A DNA stretch of 64,000 nucleotides, taken from the NCBI GenBank assembly GCA_010645155.1, contig CM021317.1:14424695-14488694 (forward strand). Reading direction: 5' to 3'. Positions 46,521 to 57,239 of this stretch are shown here, piece after piece; the first letter of the stretch is position 1; every line of letters starts with the position of its first letter. The notes beneath the pieces were generated by a model, which did no database searches, was not told the origin of the DNA, and saw nothing but the letters and a program-made list of their open reading frames with translations. This DNA is from Tigriopus japonicus. Its lineage: Eukaryota > Arthropoda > Copepoda > Harpacticoida > Harpacticidae. A program made the translations under genes and the position numbers.

Positions 46521-46661
46521 TAGGCCCCAGAAAATACTTTTATTTTGCTGTGGAGCAGAAATCCTAGAAGGGTCAGGTAATGGTTATCTTCAGCTAGCCT
46601 TACCCTTAAAACGTCTTAGATTTCATCTCCACAGCAAAATAAGATAACTTTCCAGGGCCTA
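46521..46661. mobile_element. Small inverted-repeat element, family TAGGCCC, 141 bp
   Basis: TAGGCCCCAGAAA at the left is the imperfect inverse of TTTCCAGGGCCTA at the right; pairing continues through TTATTTTGCTGTGGAG for about 50 bp. The flanks TTGATTGT and TTGATCAT agree at six of eight positions. Confidence 0.65.
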
Positions 46662-46732
46662 TTGATCATTCAAATATCTCTGTCCACGAAATTGCCACAC
46701 TTGGGGATCTTGTGGCAGGATTACAACATCTT

Positions 46733-47438
46733 CTAACCAAGGCAACGATTCTCAAATTCTTCCAAAAAAATTGAGGACTTCGTCAATCGATTGAACAGTT
46801 CTTGTTTTTCTTCTGTACTGGCGGTGGTTGTTAGAACGACGACTCGACGTTCATCTTTGGATTGATTAGTCTGGTCTGAACCTGATAACGGTAATTGTGG
46901 CCATTGCGATCGTGATAGATAGAGAGAATCTGGCCCATTTATCCAATTTTTGTTTTCTATCAGGGTTGTCATGTTACAGCCTCGAAACGGGTAGTAAGTC
47001 CGCAATGTTTAATTCTCCAGGCACGTGACTCCATTCCGTCGGATCAGTTGTTTTTTGAATCTCCTTGACCCGATTCGCAACCCAAAGTTTCCATACCAAT
47101 GGAGATTTTGAAATCCATTGAATCACTATCCGGCTATCTGTATGAAAATTCCAGGAATCTATCATGATGATCAAAGATTTTCTAACGTGATTCATTAAAC
47201 GTGTAAGTATCACTGCTCCTAAAAGCTCCAATCGTGGGAGGCTTGGCCTTTTCAAGGGTGCCACTCGCATTTTGCACATCAAGAATTTGACCCTCACATG
47301 AGTGCCGTAATCCAAACGAATGTAAACCACAGCCGCATAACCTTTGATGGAAGAGTCGCAAAATCCTTGCAAGGAGGTTTCCATCAATTTCTCGGGTTCA
47401 TCAATCACACAGCGCTCCACAGAAAATCCGTCAAACAA
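46733..47438 (-). pseudogene. BEL/Pao pol relic: RNase H region
   Basis: Minus-strand blocks LQGFCDSSIKGYAAVVYIRL (near 47370), LPRLELLGAVILTRL (near 47230), FHTDSRIVIQWI (near 47140), LWVANRVKEIQKTTDP (near 47080) and ELNIADL (near 47010) are the RNase H / Pao-type domain in family order. The conserved Asp residues (FCDSS, HTDSR) are present. Reading shifts frame near 47000 and continues to 46733, ending without integrase. Confidence 0.8.
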
Positions 47439-47498
47439 GTGGAGATCTCGTTGCCATTTTTCCCATTGTTTCTGTGATTCTGGGGATATTCTGCCTTT

Positions 47499-48225
47499 TC
47501 ACTTTATCTCCTCAATCCAACAATTTTGAATTATCATCTTGGCTCGAGCCGTAAACGGTGCCCAAAATCCCAAAGGATCATAGCATTTTTCTATTTTGGA
47601 TACAATGGGTTTCTTGGTTTCATGAACAATTTCCTCAGCAATGTGTTTGTAGCCCCTAAAGGTAATTTTGTCTTCGATGGCATTCCATTCTACTCCAAGA
47701 GCCTTGGCGGTTTCATCTTGATCACTCTGTTTGTCAGTGGCGCCATCTGCGATCTTCTTCATGTGGAAACTAGCCAACTTCACTTCTGGCAGATGTTTTG
47801 TGACTTCGGGCCGATTGGACAACCACTTATGGAAGTTTATGTTGCCTTGTTTCACAATGGATATCGACTCATCAATGAATTTTTTGGCTTCCATTAAATT
47901 CGGTTTGCTCATTATGCAATCATCCACAAAAACATTGTCCAAAAGATCGTCCACAGTTTCAGGGAATTCATCTTGAAATTTCAGCGCATGGTTGTTGAAT
48001 GTTTCCTGACACTTGTAGGTAGAATCTTTATTGCCAAATATCCCGGTTTGGACCTCGAAAATGTGAGGCTTTTCTGTCACATCGAATCTGTACAAAAATC
48101 TTTGATATTTATTGTGCTCATCAAGAGTGTTGAAACTCCAAAACATCTTCTCAATATCACTTTGAATTGCAATCGGAAAAAGTCTGAATCTCATCAAAAT
48201 TCCAGTGATGTCTTTTTGAAGCTTC
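47499..48225 (-). pseudogene. BEL/Pao pol relic: reverse transcriptase core
   Basis: An open minus-strand stretch of about 240 codons. ITGILMRFRLFPIAIQSDIE carries the first catalytic Asp, and DNVFVDDCI (near 47930) is the catalytic box (FVDD). Later LGVEWN (near 47690) and YDPLGFWAPFTARAK (near 47560) match the Pao-type end of RT. It is cut at its N-terminus by the solo LTR at 48230. Confidence 0.85.
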
Positions 48226-48229
48226 TTCT

Positions 48230-48613
48230 TGAAATAACGTGAAATGCACACGAAATAAAGTAGTTTTGAAGGGTGAAGCCCCCGAGATCATTTCTTTATT
48301 ACTGATGACTAGCCTGAATATCACAGCATTTTATACGGCTTTGACTAAATTGCATTTAGTAGTGAACGCACTCCACTTGCAAGTGGAGTGCGATGTATCA
48401 ATAGTCCAAATTTTTTAACAAAAAACAATCTGACAATGATTTTTTGGGTTTCATGGAGACAAATATCAACATTGTACATCCGACGTCCAACAGGAGGGGC
48501 TCGTTCGTCCCACAGGAGGGGCTCGCCTGAATATCACAGCATTTTATACGGCTTTGACTAAATTGTATTTAGTAGTGAACGCACTTCACTTGCAAGTGGA
48601 GTGCGATGTATCA
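48230..48613 (-). repeat. Solo LTR (or LTR remnant) inserted in the BEL RT
   Basis: TG...CA ends (TGAAATAACG to GATGTATCA on the plus strand) with CTTCT and CTTCC on either side, a 5-bp duplication with one mismatch. On the minus strand it starts TGATACATCGCAC and holds two copies of an 86-bp block, each with a palindrome and a TATA-like GTATAAAATGC, then AATAAA. Removing it rejoins the RT coding line. The parent family is unknown. Confidence 0.75.
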
Positions 48614-48683
48614 CTTCCCACTAAGAAGGGCATCATTCAAGGAAACTCTATTTTTTCGAAATTTTCGCCGAGGCATCCAGAAC

Positions 48684-49038
48684 TTACTTCACCTTCGAAG
48701 TTAATTTCTTGATTTGAATTACTGGTCTGTGAGGGTTATAAAACCCTTCACCAATCCTTAGATCATCCACCTTAATAGTCTTAGCCACACCAGCGTCCAA
48801 AATAGATCTGATGTGCTCACCATAAAGAGTTTTCTGGTTGTTCTTGGTCAACATTTTCTCTAGGCTCATCAGCCGCATCAATGCAATATCATAATTGTTT
48901 TCGGGTTTTGTTGCAAGTTCATTGGAAAGGAGGGGTAATGAATAGATTACATTATTATACTTCGTCTGGTTCAAAAGAATTCTTTGCGTCATTTGTTCCT
49001 TCATATTCATCACCTCGATCTTGTCATCGCTCCCAATC
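48684..49038 (-). pseudogene. BEL/Pao pol relic: start of RT
   Basis: A minus-strand frame with MTQRILLNQTKYNNVIYSLP (near 48985), RLMSLEKMLTKN and a FYNPHRPVI block (near 48735), which stands where BEL/Pao elements have Y-x-P-H-H-P-V. After a TAA near 48680 the sequence continues with VLDASAKIS and SLNDALLSGK-like residues up to the solo LTR. Confidence 0.7.
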
Positions 49039-49829
49039 TCTTGGCTTTTTTCTATCTACACTTTAGTCTTTACACATTAGGCAACTGCAATGACACAGAG
49101 TCAATGGATTACACTGGTTCCAGTCTTCTTGGCCTGAGTAGTTGCAATGAATGCTTCACATGCCTTAAATATCATTTCACAATGCAAAATTTCTAAGGCT
49201 GCTTGATTATACTTAAAAATAGCTTATTTGGTCTATACATACCTATTCTAACATGAAAAAAGCTAACTCAACCTATCCCTATATGAACCCTAAGAATTTA
49301 AACTTATTCTAAGTATCAGTCAATCTACTTTTCAAAGAATCATCCACGCAACCTCCAGAGATTGCAAGTGTGATAAAAATGCAGGCTTCTCAAGTCAGTT
49401 GGAGCTTTTTCATGTAGTGTAGGTGTGATATGACATATTTGGTCTATATTAATCTCTTAAAACTAACCATGTTGCCAAAAGGGTTCAAAAAACGGTTAGA
49501 AGGAAGTCATGATGATGGAAGTTGAAATAACAAAGTGAAAAACCTTTCATTTTATTTTTACATTAGAAAAAAGTGTTTACCATTTTCCTTGTTGGGAAGT
49601 AAGGCACAAAATGACAATTGACCTTTAAGCCCTTGCCTATGTGAGAAGTTTCCAGAAAAACAAGTACCAAATCTTTCTCTTCTACTTACTACTCCAAAAA
49701 ATCAGAAATGGTTGACTAATTTTTGCACCAACTAAAAATAGTGATTTAGATGTAGTTTTCTGATGGACAGAATGTCAATTTTTTTCTCATGCAACCCCTA
49801 AATAAAGTGTAGGTAGAAAAAAGCCAAGA
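49039..49829. mobile_element. MITE with 27-bp inverted termini and 9-bp target duplication
   Basis: TCTTGGCTTTTTTCTA at the left and TAGAAAAAAGCCAAGA at the right are parts of a 27-bp inverted repeat with one mismatch. CTCCCAATC (49030-49038) and CTCTCAATC (49830-49838) flank it, a 9-bp duplication with one mismatch, as for Mutator-type elements. It splits the BEL pol. No coding sequence. Confidence 0.82.
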
Positions 49830-50173
49830 CTCTCAATCCCAATAGCTTCCAAGGACCAGAACTTGGCAAGCTTGGCATTAAGCTCATCATCATTGAGAGA
49901 CAAGTCGCAAACCACGTAATTGGAGTTAAAATTAGATCATCACAGTCGGGTTCGACTTAAGACATATACAAAAATTGTTGGAATTGCTACAACCCCATTC
50001 CTCTTCTTCATAACACCTCCTTCATCAACTAGAAGGTGAAAAATCATTTCCAATGAGAAGATAAATCTTAAAGGCTCCATGAGGAAATGATTGGGCATTT
50101 CCAAATCTTCGAAAATTCTGGGGCTTACTTGATCATCAACATTTGCTATCGATGGAACAACCAAGCACTTCAT
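49830..50173 (-). pseudogene. BEL/Pao pol relic: protease-like to linker region
   Basis: The minus strand gives FEDLEMPNHFLMEPLRFIFS followed by LEMIFHLLVDEG, resembling the end of the DUF1758-type retropepsin region (relatives have I-G-x-D-x-F). Further on, LNDDELNAKLAKFWSLEAIG (near 49880) is the linker block before RT in BEL elements. It is cut by the MITE at 49829. Confidence 0.65.
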
Positions 50174-50276
50174 CTTAATTTTTTTTCGATTTAATCATCG
50201 TCTCAACAGTAATTTCAACTAAAGTATACCGCTTCTTCTTGGGTTTTTCGTCCAGTCGTTGAACATATAGTATGAC

Positions 50277-50685
50277 CTAGAGCACTATAATAACAGAGTA
50301 CGGTCATAAAATGCACCATCTAGTGGATTTCTTGAGGCAAGAGCTCGCAGTTTAAAGTGGCTCAAATGGTGACTGAGTAATGTTAATGGATGTGTGGTGG
50401 TTTTTGGTTCAAATTATTGGTAAAATGCTTTTCAAATTGGCATGGAAATCTGACTGTTAAAAAGGTAATTCAGGCATGATATATGCCAAAATTCATCAAA
50501 AAAACACTTAAATTCTATTTGGAGTTCCACCATCAACGTTTTAGGCACTTTAGTTTGTCCAAAACTGATGAATGACCGTTGCAATCTTCAAAGATATGTG
50601 TATCATGGGAACTGCGAGCTGTTGCCGCATGAAATCCACTAGTTGGCGCACTTTATGACCGTACTCTGTTATTAAAGTGTTCTAG
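50277..50685. mobile_element. Inverted-repeat element, family CTAGAGCACT, 409 bp
   Basis: Arms of about 85 bp: CTAGAGCACTATAATAACAG at the left and the inverse at the right, both with GAGTACGGTCATAAA and CTAGTGGATTTC. The flanks TATGAC and TTTGAC agree at five of six positions. The AT-rich centre has no gene. Confidence 0.7.
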
Positions 50686-50816
50686 TTTGACCCAGTCTAC
50701 GATAAGAAGCTCATTTGCTATATCTTGAACAACATAAGATATGGTCAAACCCAAATCCTAGTCCGTGAATGGTTTTCGAATTCGTTAGGGTCTGTATCTT
50801 GCATTCAAAGGTCGGC

Positions 50817-51918
50817 CACGGTACTGAAAAAATAATATTAAGTTTCTATGGAAATTCCCAAACACGATGAAATGTGATTCAGGCTCAAGAAGCCAAGAGG
50901 AACAACTTTGATTTTCTGTGTTTCTCAAAGTCAGGTTTAGAAATTATATAACTAAAAACCTATTAAATAAATTAATTTTTTAAAATCTAGTCAGTACACT
51001 TTTAGAGCAGATTTAGATACCTCTAGAATCGCAATTGTTTGAAAATTTGTTGCTCAGCTGCTGAGTTATTTGAGTTTAACCGGTTCATTTTTGGCCCAAA
51101 AAACGAAAAAACGTTCCGGGTATATGAAAACTCAAATTCCCAAGCAAATGATACAGAAGTTTGATGTTACAAGATGAAATGAAAATTCTTCATTCTTTTA
51201 AGTTTTGTCATAGTATGTCAAAATAATATATATAATTTCCGAAAACACACTAAAAATACAATTTTTCGAATTGTGGCTTTTGAATTATGGAAAGGTTATA
51301 TTGGTTAGTCTTCACTGCAAATTTTGTAAAATTCAATAAGGTTTAAAAAAATCCCTCATTCTCCCGTCCCGAATTCTCACAAAATACGAAGACACATCTG
51401 TTCAACATTTTTTTCTCAATTTTCATTTTGAAAACCTAATCGAATGTACTGAAATCAATGGAAACATAGTTTTTCAAAAATATGCATTTTTAGTATGTAC
51501 TAAGTTATCATAATGTTATTTTAAAATGTAACAATAAAATACAGAAGAAAGAAAAAAATTATTTTATTTTGTGACATAAAAAATATATATCAGATGCTTG
51601 GGAATTTCAGTTTTCATATACTTGGAGCGTTTTTTCGATTTTTTGGGCCAAAAATGAATAACTCTGCGGCTGAGCAACATATCATCAAGCAATTTCGATT
51701 CAAAGGGTATCTAAATCTGCTCTAAAAGTGTACTAACTAGATATTAAAAAATAATTTATTTAATAAGTTCTTAGTGATATAACTTTTAATCTAGACCTGA
51801 CTATGAGAAACTCAGAAAATCAAAGTTGGTTTGGTTTCTTGTTTCTTGAGTTTAAATCACATTTTATCGTGTTTGGGAATTTCCATAGAAACTTGATATA
51901 ATTTTTTCAATACCGTGC
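50817..51918. repeat. Long inverted repeat, arms ~345 bp
   Basis: 50817-51165 pairs with about 51575-51918 with clear mismatches. Anchors are GTTTCTATGGAAATTCCC, CACTTTTAGAGCAGATTTAG and TTTTTGGCCCAAAAAA. The spacer (51166-51574) is AT-rich. It lies within the BEL relic, between the protease-like part and the zinc knuckle. Confidence 0.85.
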
Positions 51919-52005
51919 GGCATCAGTTTTCTTGAGGAGGTTATCATCAGTGTGGTCAATCGGTCATCGGGTGATGCTAATTGTCATTGGGATCTTTCAG
52001 CCTCT

Positions 52006-52200
52006 TTATGTACGTACAAGAGAATTGTGGTTTCCTCCACAAGCCTTGCACTTGAGTTGATGAGGACACATTTGAGCTTGGTGATTCTTCTTGAGGCATT
52101 TGAAACAAGCTTTGGCTTCGGTAACAATATTCCATCTCTTAACGACATCCATCCTCAACACCTTATTACGTCTGTGTTGTATGACTAGAGAGTGGTTCAT
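52006..52200 (-). pseudogene. BEL/Pao relic: gag zinc knuckle
   Basis: The minus-strand frame includes ACFKCLKKNHQAQMC and LKCKACGGNHNSL, two CCHC-like zinc-binding motifs of the kind that end BEL/Pao gag proteins. The frame is short because the surrounding DNA is rearranged. Confidence 0.75.
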
Positions 52201-53225
52201 CCATCACGCACCAATTTAATGGCTAGCGGATCGAACGAGAAAAATACAGATGATCAGAAATGCCTCTATAATGGAGATCGTCACCTCTCTTTAGTAGTCT
52301 CTGTAGTATTCCCGCCTTCCTCACAATCTTCACTCGTGCTTGCTCCTAGTCTTATAAATTATCATGTATATAAACCCCTATCAAATAGTCAGCAACCACT
52401 CCCTAGTCATACAACATGGCGCAGCCGGTAGTTCCCGCCATGAGAGTGGACTAGATTACTGATGTCATGTGTTTCGAGTTGGATTTTCGACAGAATTTTG
52501 CCATTTTGGTTATTAGGGTCAAAAATCTTACCACCATTTAAGTATCAGCAGGCAATAGACCTTATCTACCATAAAATATCTCGAAATCCATTTTTAGGAC
52601 TATCGAGTAGTGATGTGTTTCGAACCAGGAGTGCTGCCAGTTTTGACTAGGAAGTTTTTACGCTGTTAAAAAGGGAAGGTTATATAGAACTTCTTAAAAA
52701 GACCTAAACAGGGACCAGTTTGGCAGCACTCGAACTAGTTCGATTTCGAGTTCCATCCATAGTTATAAAAATGGATTTCGAGTTGGCAGTGCTGCCGTAT
52801 TTTATGATAGAAAAGGTCTATATTGCCTGTTGAAAAGTTTAGTTGTGGTCAGATTTTGACCCTAAAAACCAAAATGGCAAAACTCTGCCAAAAATCCAAC
52901 TCGAAGCACATCAGTACTATCGAGGAACTCGAAATCGAACTAGTTCGAGTGTTGCCAAATTGGTCTCTGTTTTGGTCTTTTCAAAAAGTTCAATACAACC
53001 TACCCTTTTTAACAGTGATAAACTTCAGAGTCAAAAATGGCAGCACTCCTGGTTCGAAACACATCACTAGACTAGATGCTTTATTCATTTTGATAGGGGT
53101 TTACATACATGATAATATATATGACTAGGAGCATGAATGTGGTTCAGAAAAGAGGTATTTCTGATCATCTGTATTTTTCCCGTTTGATCCACTAGCCATT
53201 AAATTGGTGCCTGATGGATGATATT
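52192..53225. repeat. Complex palindrome derived partly from gag
   Basis: The outer arms, 52192-52390 and 53060-53225, are inverse (GCACCAATTTAATGGCTAG, AATACAGATGATCAGAAAT, TATCATGTATATAAACCCC), with a roughly 55-bp insertion in the left arm. The inner segments 52465-52600 / 52800-52910 and 52610-52740 / 52920-53070 are also inverse pairs. The result is a multi-part foldback about 1 kb long inside the BEL relic. Confidence 0.78.
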
Positions 53226-53279
53226 GAGATTTGGAAAAGGAATTCGGATTGGACTGTACATTGGCGTTCTCTTTAGCAG

Positions 53280-53700
53280 TCAGGATCTTGCTGACATATC
53301 TAAGAATTGATCGATAGTGGGATCTTTGATGTCTTGTACCTGCTTAAAGAGTTTCCAAGTGTCAATGGTAGACTCGTTTGTATTGGATTTCAATAGAGGC
53401 AAAATGATATTGGGTTTCATATTGACATCTACCTTCAAAGTTTTCAATGCTACCACCTTTCCCACAAGAAAACAGTTCCTTTTTCTTTGATCAGCAACAT
53501 ATTTGTAGGCGGGAGGTAATGACGAAATTTCTTGGATTATGGATCCAATACGATGTTGCGTCCCGCCGAATCTTTTCTCCAAAATGTTCCATGCTTCCTC
53601 ATAATTTTCGTTGGTAATGATCATATGCTCAATGGTGTCGTAAGCACTGCCAGCCAAACAATCTAGAAGATAATCAAATTTGTCAAGAAGCACTGGAATC
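53280..53700 (-). pseudogene. BEL/Pao relic: gag core
   Basis: The minus strand gives LDKFDYLLDCLAGSAYDTIE and YEEAWNILEKRFGGTQHR, matching the BEL gag core in which a retained L-x3-L-x-G-x-A pattern is followed by a helix ending L-x2-R-F/Y-G. The frame is open for about 140 codons but its 5' part enters the foldback at 53697. Confidence 0.75.
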
Positions 53701-54126
53701 ATGGAGTGGGAGGCTAGCAATGAGAATAATGATTTCCAGTAAGAACAATTCAATACGTTCTTCTGCAAATGAGACCTGGCATATGTTGACAAGAATACGC
53801 ATTTCAATTTTCAGCTCAATCGAACGTCGGATACAAAAGTTATGCTCACTCAAAGTTCAGTGCAAATCCTACCGAGAATGAATGAACTCGCCCTTTTGTG
53901 TTATAATCGTTTTACCACAAAAGGGCGAGTTCATTCATTCTATGCTCTCTTTAGTACATAAGTTTGAGAAGGCATAAATTTTCACTCCGGCATTCGATTG
54001 AGCTGAAAATTGAAATACCTGTTCTTCTCAAGGCAAGCCAGGTCTCATTTGCAGAAAAACACAAAAGGTTCGTTTCTCCTGGAAATAATAATTCTCATTG
54101 CTTGCCTCCCACTCCATGATTTCCGT
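53697..54126. repeat. Foldback within gag, with a perfect 25-bp hairpin at the centre
   Basis: 53697-53870 and about 53950-54126 are imperfect inverse copies (ATCATGGAGTGGGAGGC, TGCAAATGAGACCTGGC, ATTTTCAGCTCAATCGA). At the centre, 53876-53900 and 53916-53940 are a perfect inverted repeat around GAACTCGCCCTTTTGTG with a 15-base loop. Both arms translate, on opposite strands, to similar gag-like peptides (ARSHLQKN). Confidence 0.85.
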
Positions 54127-54190
54127 GCTTCTGGAATTTGTCGACGTTGTCTAGACTTTTGCTCCCAACAGTCGATTCAAACTTTTGCTT

Positions 54191-54520
54191 TCAGGAGAGA
54201 TATTTAGTCTTTGTTCCATCAAACTTTGGCAATTCTTTCTTGGGAAGTAGCGTCTTACCCGAATTCCGGAATGTTTCAACCATGTGGTTTGAAACGTTCA
54301 CCTTCTCATCCGTCGCCAAAGTCTTGGAGGCATAGACCTGAATTTGAGCCATGGTTTTTGAATGATTGGTCAAGATTTCCATGATATAATCACCTTCTTG
54401 CTCAAATTCTTCTTCGCAAAACTCCCTGCATCACTCGCCTGAAGCGCTGGAACATGATCATGTTCCTTCTCAACCAACATCTTACGTTCATCAAGGGATC
54501 CTCCTAAGGCCTTGACAATT
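54191..54520 (-). pseudogene. BEL/Pao relic: gag N-terminal part
   Basis: The minus strand gives ALGGSLDERKMLVEKEHD near 54500, then after a frame change STLTNHSKTMAQIQ-like text and LLPKKELPKFDGTKTKYLS near 54200. LPKxxLPxFxG is the usual lead-in to the BEL gag core. The first codons are disrupted by an LTR fragment at 54523. Confidence 0.6.
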
Positions 54521-54522
54521 TA

Positions 54523-54578
54523 TGGACGTTAGTCGGAGTCACTAGCATGCTACATAGACGCCAACACGACAGCTGACT
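54523..54578 (-). repeat. End fragment of the gypsy LTR, reversed
   Basis: The inverse of the LTR end seen at about 4993-5061 (AGCATGCTAGTGACTCCGAC, CAGCTGTCGTGT). It lacks the AATTGCTAAAAA segment present in that copy. 54579-54833 between the two LTR pieces shows nothing else. Confidence 0.7.
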
Positions 54579-54833
54579 TCAAGTTTGCCAGAAATAGTGG
54601 ACGTAAAACCATGCCATTGGGTCAAAATGTGTGTGTTGTAGACGTGAAGTAATCAAATGCAAGTTATCTGTTAATACATTAGATATAGGCCATGCCATTT
54701 TGAGCATGTTCAATCACCCTTGTTGGAGGTTATGAGAATATCAAGTCTGAGTAAAGGCTTCAGACAGGTCAGAAACTTAAATCTAAAGAGGACTGCCAAA
54801 GGTGGTATGGACCCTAAATTGAACACAAATTTC

Positions 54834-55091
54834 GTTGCCTCCCTAATCTAGATCAAGAAACAGAGCCACAACTATGTGAAATCAAGTTTATACCTTCAAA
54901 TCACTCTGGGGTGACAGCTCCTTCCTGCAGTCGTTCGTTCATCTCCAACTTGTATCCATCAGTTCAACTTGGTCGTACATACACGTTTGTAGCGCGACAA
55001 CCCCTCCAACAACCCTGATAGTCAAGACAATGAGTGCAAGTAGAGGGATGGCTTGGCTGGCCTGAGTCAGCTGTCGTGTCGGCGTCTATGT
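54834..55091 (+). repeat. Gypsy LTR copy, truncated at its 3' end
   Basis: It matches 3719-3860 and 4905-5030 without the MITE, palindromic insert or minisatellite expansion. It is thus the cleaner version of the LTR in this window. It breaks off at GGCGTCTATGT where a hAT end begins. Confidence 0.8.
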
Positions 55092-55313
55092 TTGAATTTG
55101 ACTGCGTGTTGTCAGTTGTCAAGGGCCCACCAAGCAGACGTTGGTAGGTCCAGGGGCCACAAATTAACGATCAAAGAGCTTGGGGCCCACGAGAACAGTA
55201 CTATGGATGGCTCGTGGGCCCACTGTTTTGTAGTTTCCTCATAACGCTTGGGCCCACCAACGACAACCCTTGGGCCCACATGTGGGCCGCGGCCTACCGG
55301 TTGCCGATCCCTG
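55092..55313. mobile_element. hAT terminal fragment (CAGGGATCGGCAACC)
   Basis: The right end, read inward on the minus strand, is CAGGGATCGGCAACCGG followed by GGCCGCGGCCCACA, a terminus type common in animal hAT elements. GGGCCCAC words recur along the fragment. No left terminus was seen, so it is a partial copy. Confidence 0.6.
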
Positions 55314-57239
55314 TTCTACAGCATCTTTAAAAAGACCATGAGTGGGAACAGTTACATAGCACAAGCGCTTCAAACTTGAACTTATAAACAGAGCAGAAAA
55401 CTTTATGAAGGTGTGAATGGTATGGAGAACCAACCGAGCCACTTCTCCCTGCTTCTCACCACTTTCCTCGTTTCTCTGATTGTGCCATGCCAATCCCAAT
55501 GTATCATTTTTTAACATTCTGCGAGACATACAGGCACCCATGGCCAGCCATTAATTCACCATTTTGGTTTGCTTTTTCATCAATTGTCATCTGAGACATA
55601 AAGTACCGGGCCCCTATCAAATCATAGATGATAAATCAAGAAGTTCTCGTGCCTATTCAAGAGAAAAAGCCATTCCTTGCTGTGGTTTTGTCTTTAAACA
55701 ATTCATGTCTTTGTGGACAAAACAATTTACAAGTACCTTTTTTACCTTTTCCGTCTTGATCTTGATCAAGTTTTTAAGATAATTTGTGATTCCGATTTAG
55801 TGGGTGTGTGAAATTGGGGGTTGTTCATATAAACACAAAAAATTGCACCTGTAATCCTAAAAAGCATATGGAATCACTGTTTTAAAGACTGCATGCATGT
55901 ATAATGTTATTGTTTCTTGTTTTATCATTGTTATTGTTATATCATTATTATGGCACAAATGAAGTATTGCTATTTCTGTTCCAATAAAGCCTGTTACAAA
56001 AGTGCCGTTACTTTTCGTGTTGATTTTGATGTTGAATTGATTTAAAAGTTTTAATTCATGTAATGGTCTACTCTCTCTGTTATCTTTAAATACAAAAAAG
56101 GCTGGCTGCCAAGGGACCAAGGTTAAGACATTTGTGATGAACCAACAATCCCTGTTGCTTCAAAAGTTGCTTCATAAGTAACATGTAAGGGTGAATATTC
56201 CAAAAAAAATAGATCCACTTTGAAATGTTCTAGAAGCTATAGGTAAGAGAATAAAATACTCCTTTGCTTTATTGTTTTTTCAAACAACAAGTTTAAGTAA
56301 AACCTTTGCTAACTTGTTTGTGCTTAATTGTTACATGAAAGGTCCTGTGATTGTGTTATAATTAAAGTGGGTGGTCACACTAGACGATGAGAAACAAGTG
56401 ATCTTTTTTTTTAAAAAGTGGGAAATTAAAAAAATCCAGCAATATTTTTCTTTATAGAAAAAATGTCTGGGACCGTCCAATACCTATATTTTGGAAGGTA
56501 CGATAAGAACTATATTTCTCGGAAGAAAATGGCAACACCAAGTATATCCTTTGAAATTACAATTAAACCACATTATTAGCGAAAAAATCGCCGTGCGAGG
56601 TACTGGAGAATATTAAATTACTAATTAACCCATTAACTCTCTTTACAGGGAATCCTATTTCTTGTAGCGGTTATAAAAAAATCCGCCCCCCCCTAAAAAA
56701 GAGGGGAATTCGAATTTTCAAATAATCGTGCAATTAACTTGCCCTTCACAGAAAACAATGATCAGTTGTCTTTCCGGTAGCTTATGAAGCATCTAGAAAA
56801 TTTGGCAATAAATGGTTTCAAAGACGTGAAGCCTTTCATTCTCATACTCTCCGGTGAATTGAAAAAAGATGTTATCTTCCATAGACGTTTTAAGAGGATC
56901 GTCTGTAAAAGGCAGTGCTTCCAACTGCGGTTGAGAGTGATGCGTGGGAAGTGAGGGTCAGTCCTTTTTAATCATCGATTCCGATAATTTTAGTTTTTGT
57001 CTATTCATATAACTAAATTAACTCTAGTACTTCTCCTGCTACAATAATACCAGAAAAGGAACAAGTTTAATGGCAGCTTGGAGCTTTATAAAGAAAAAAC
57101 ATGTGAATAAAAGGAATCCGGCACTTTTCAAGAAAATTGAGTGTTTGGATTCCGGATACGTGACATGCTTTTTGACAAGAACATCAAATTGGGGCTTACA
57201 TCTCTGTACATACTAAGTATATATCAATACGTTTCGAGA
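55314..57239. other. Mostly unassigned; contains a LINE tail
   Basis: 56632-56690 matches the 3' tail of the LINE at 24154-26400 in plus orientation (TTAACTCTCTTTACAGGGAA, CTTGTAGCGGT, then a C7 run and A-rich bases). The remainder shows no supported gene. A 100-codon minus-strand frame at 55239-55541 has normal composition, but I cannot support it. Confidence 0.5.

Larger units (their letters stand above)
46733..54520 (-). mobile_element. BEL/Pao retrotransposon relic, minus strand, heavily interrupted
   Basis: Read on the minus strand, fragments occur in order: gag start (54520-54191), gag core (53700-53280), zinc knuckle (52200-52006), protease-like domain (50173-49830), RT start (49038-48684), RT core (48225-47499) and RNase H (47438-46733). 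Integrase and LTRs are not visible. A solo LTR (48230-48613), a MITE (49039-49829), a 409-bp inverted-repeat element and several foldback structures lie between the pieces. It belongs to a different lineage from the 7778-14042 element. Confidence 0.8.

Noticed and set aside
55239..55541. 100-codon minus-strand frame right of the hAT fragment
   Set aside because: Partly runs into the hAT terminus; no family resemblance, no supported splice sites.
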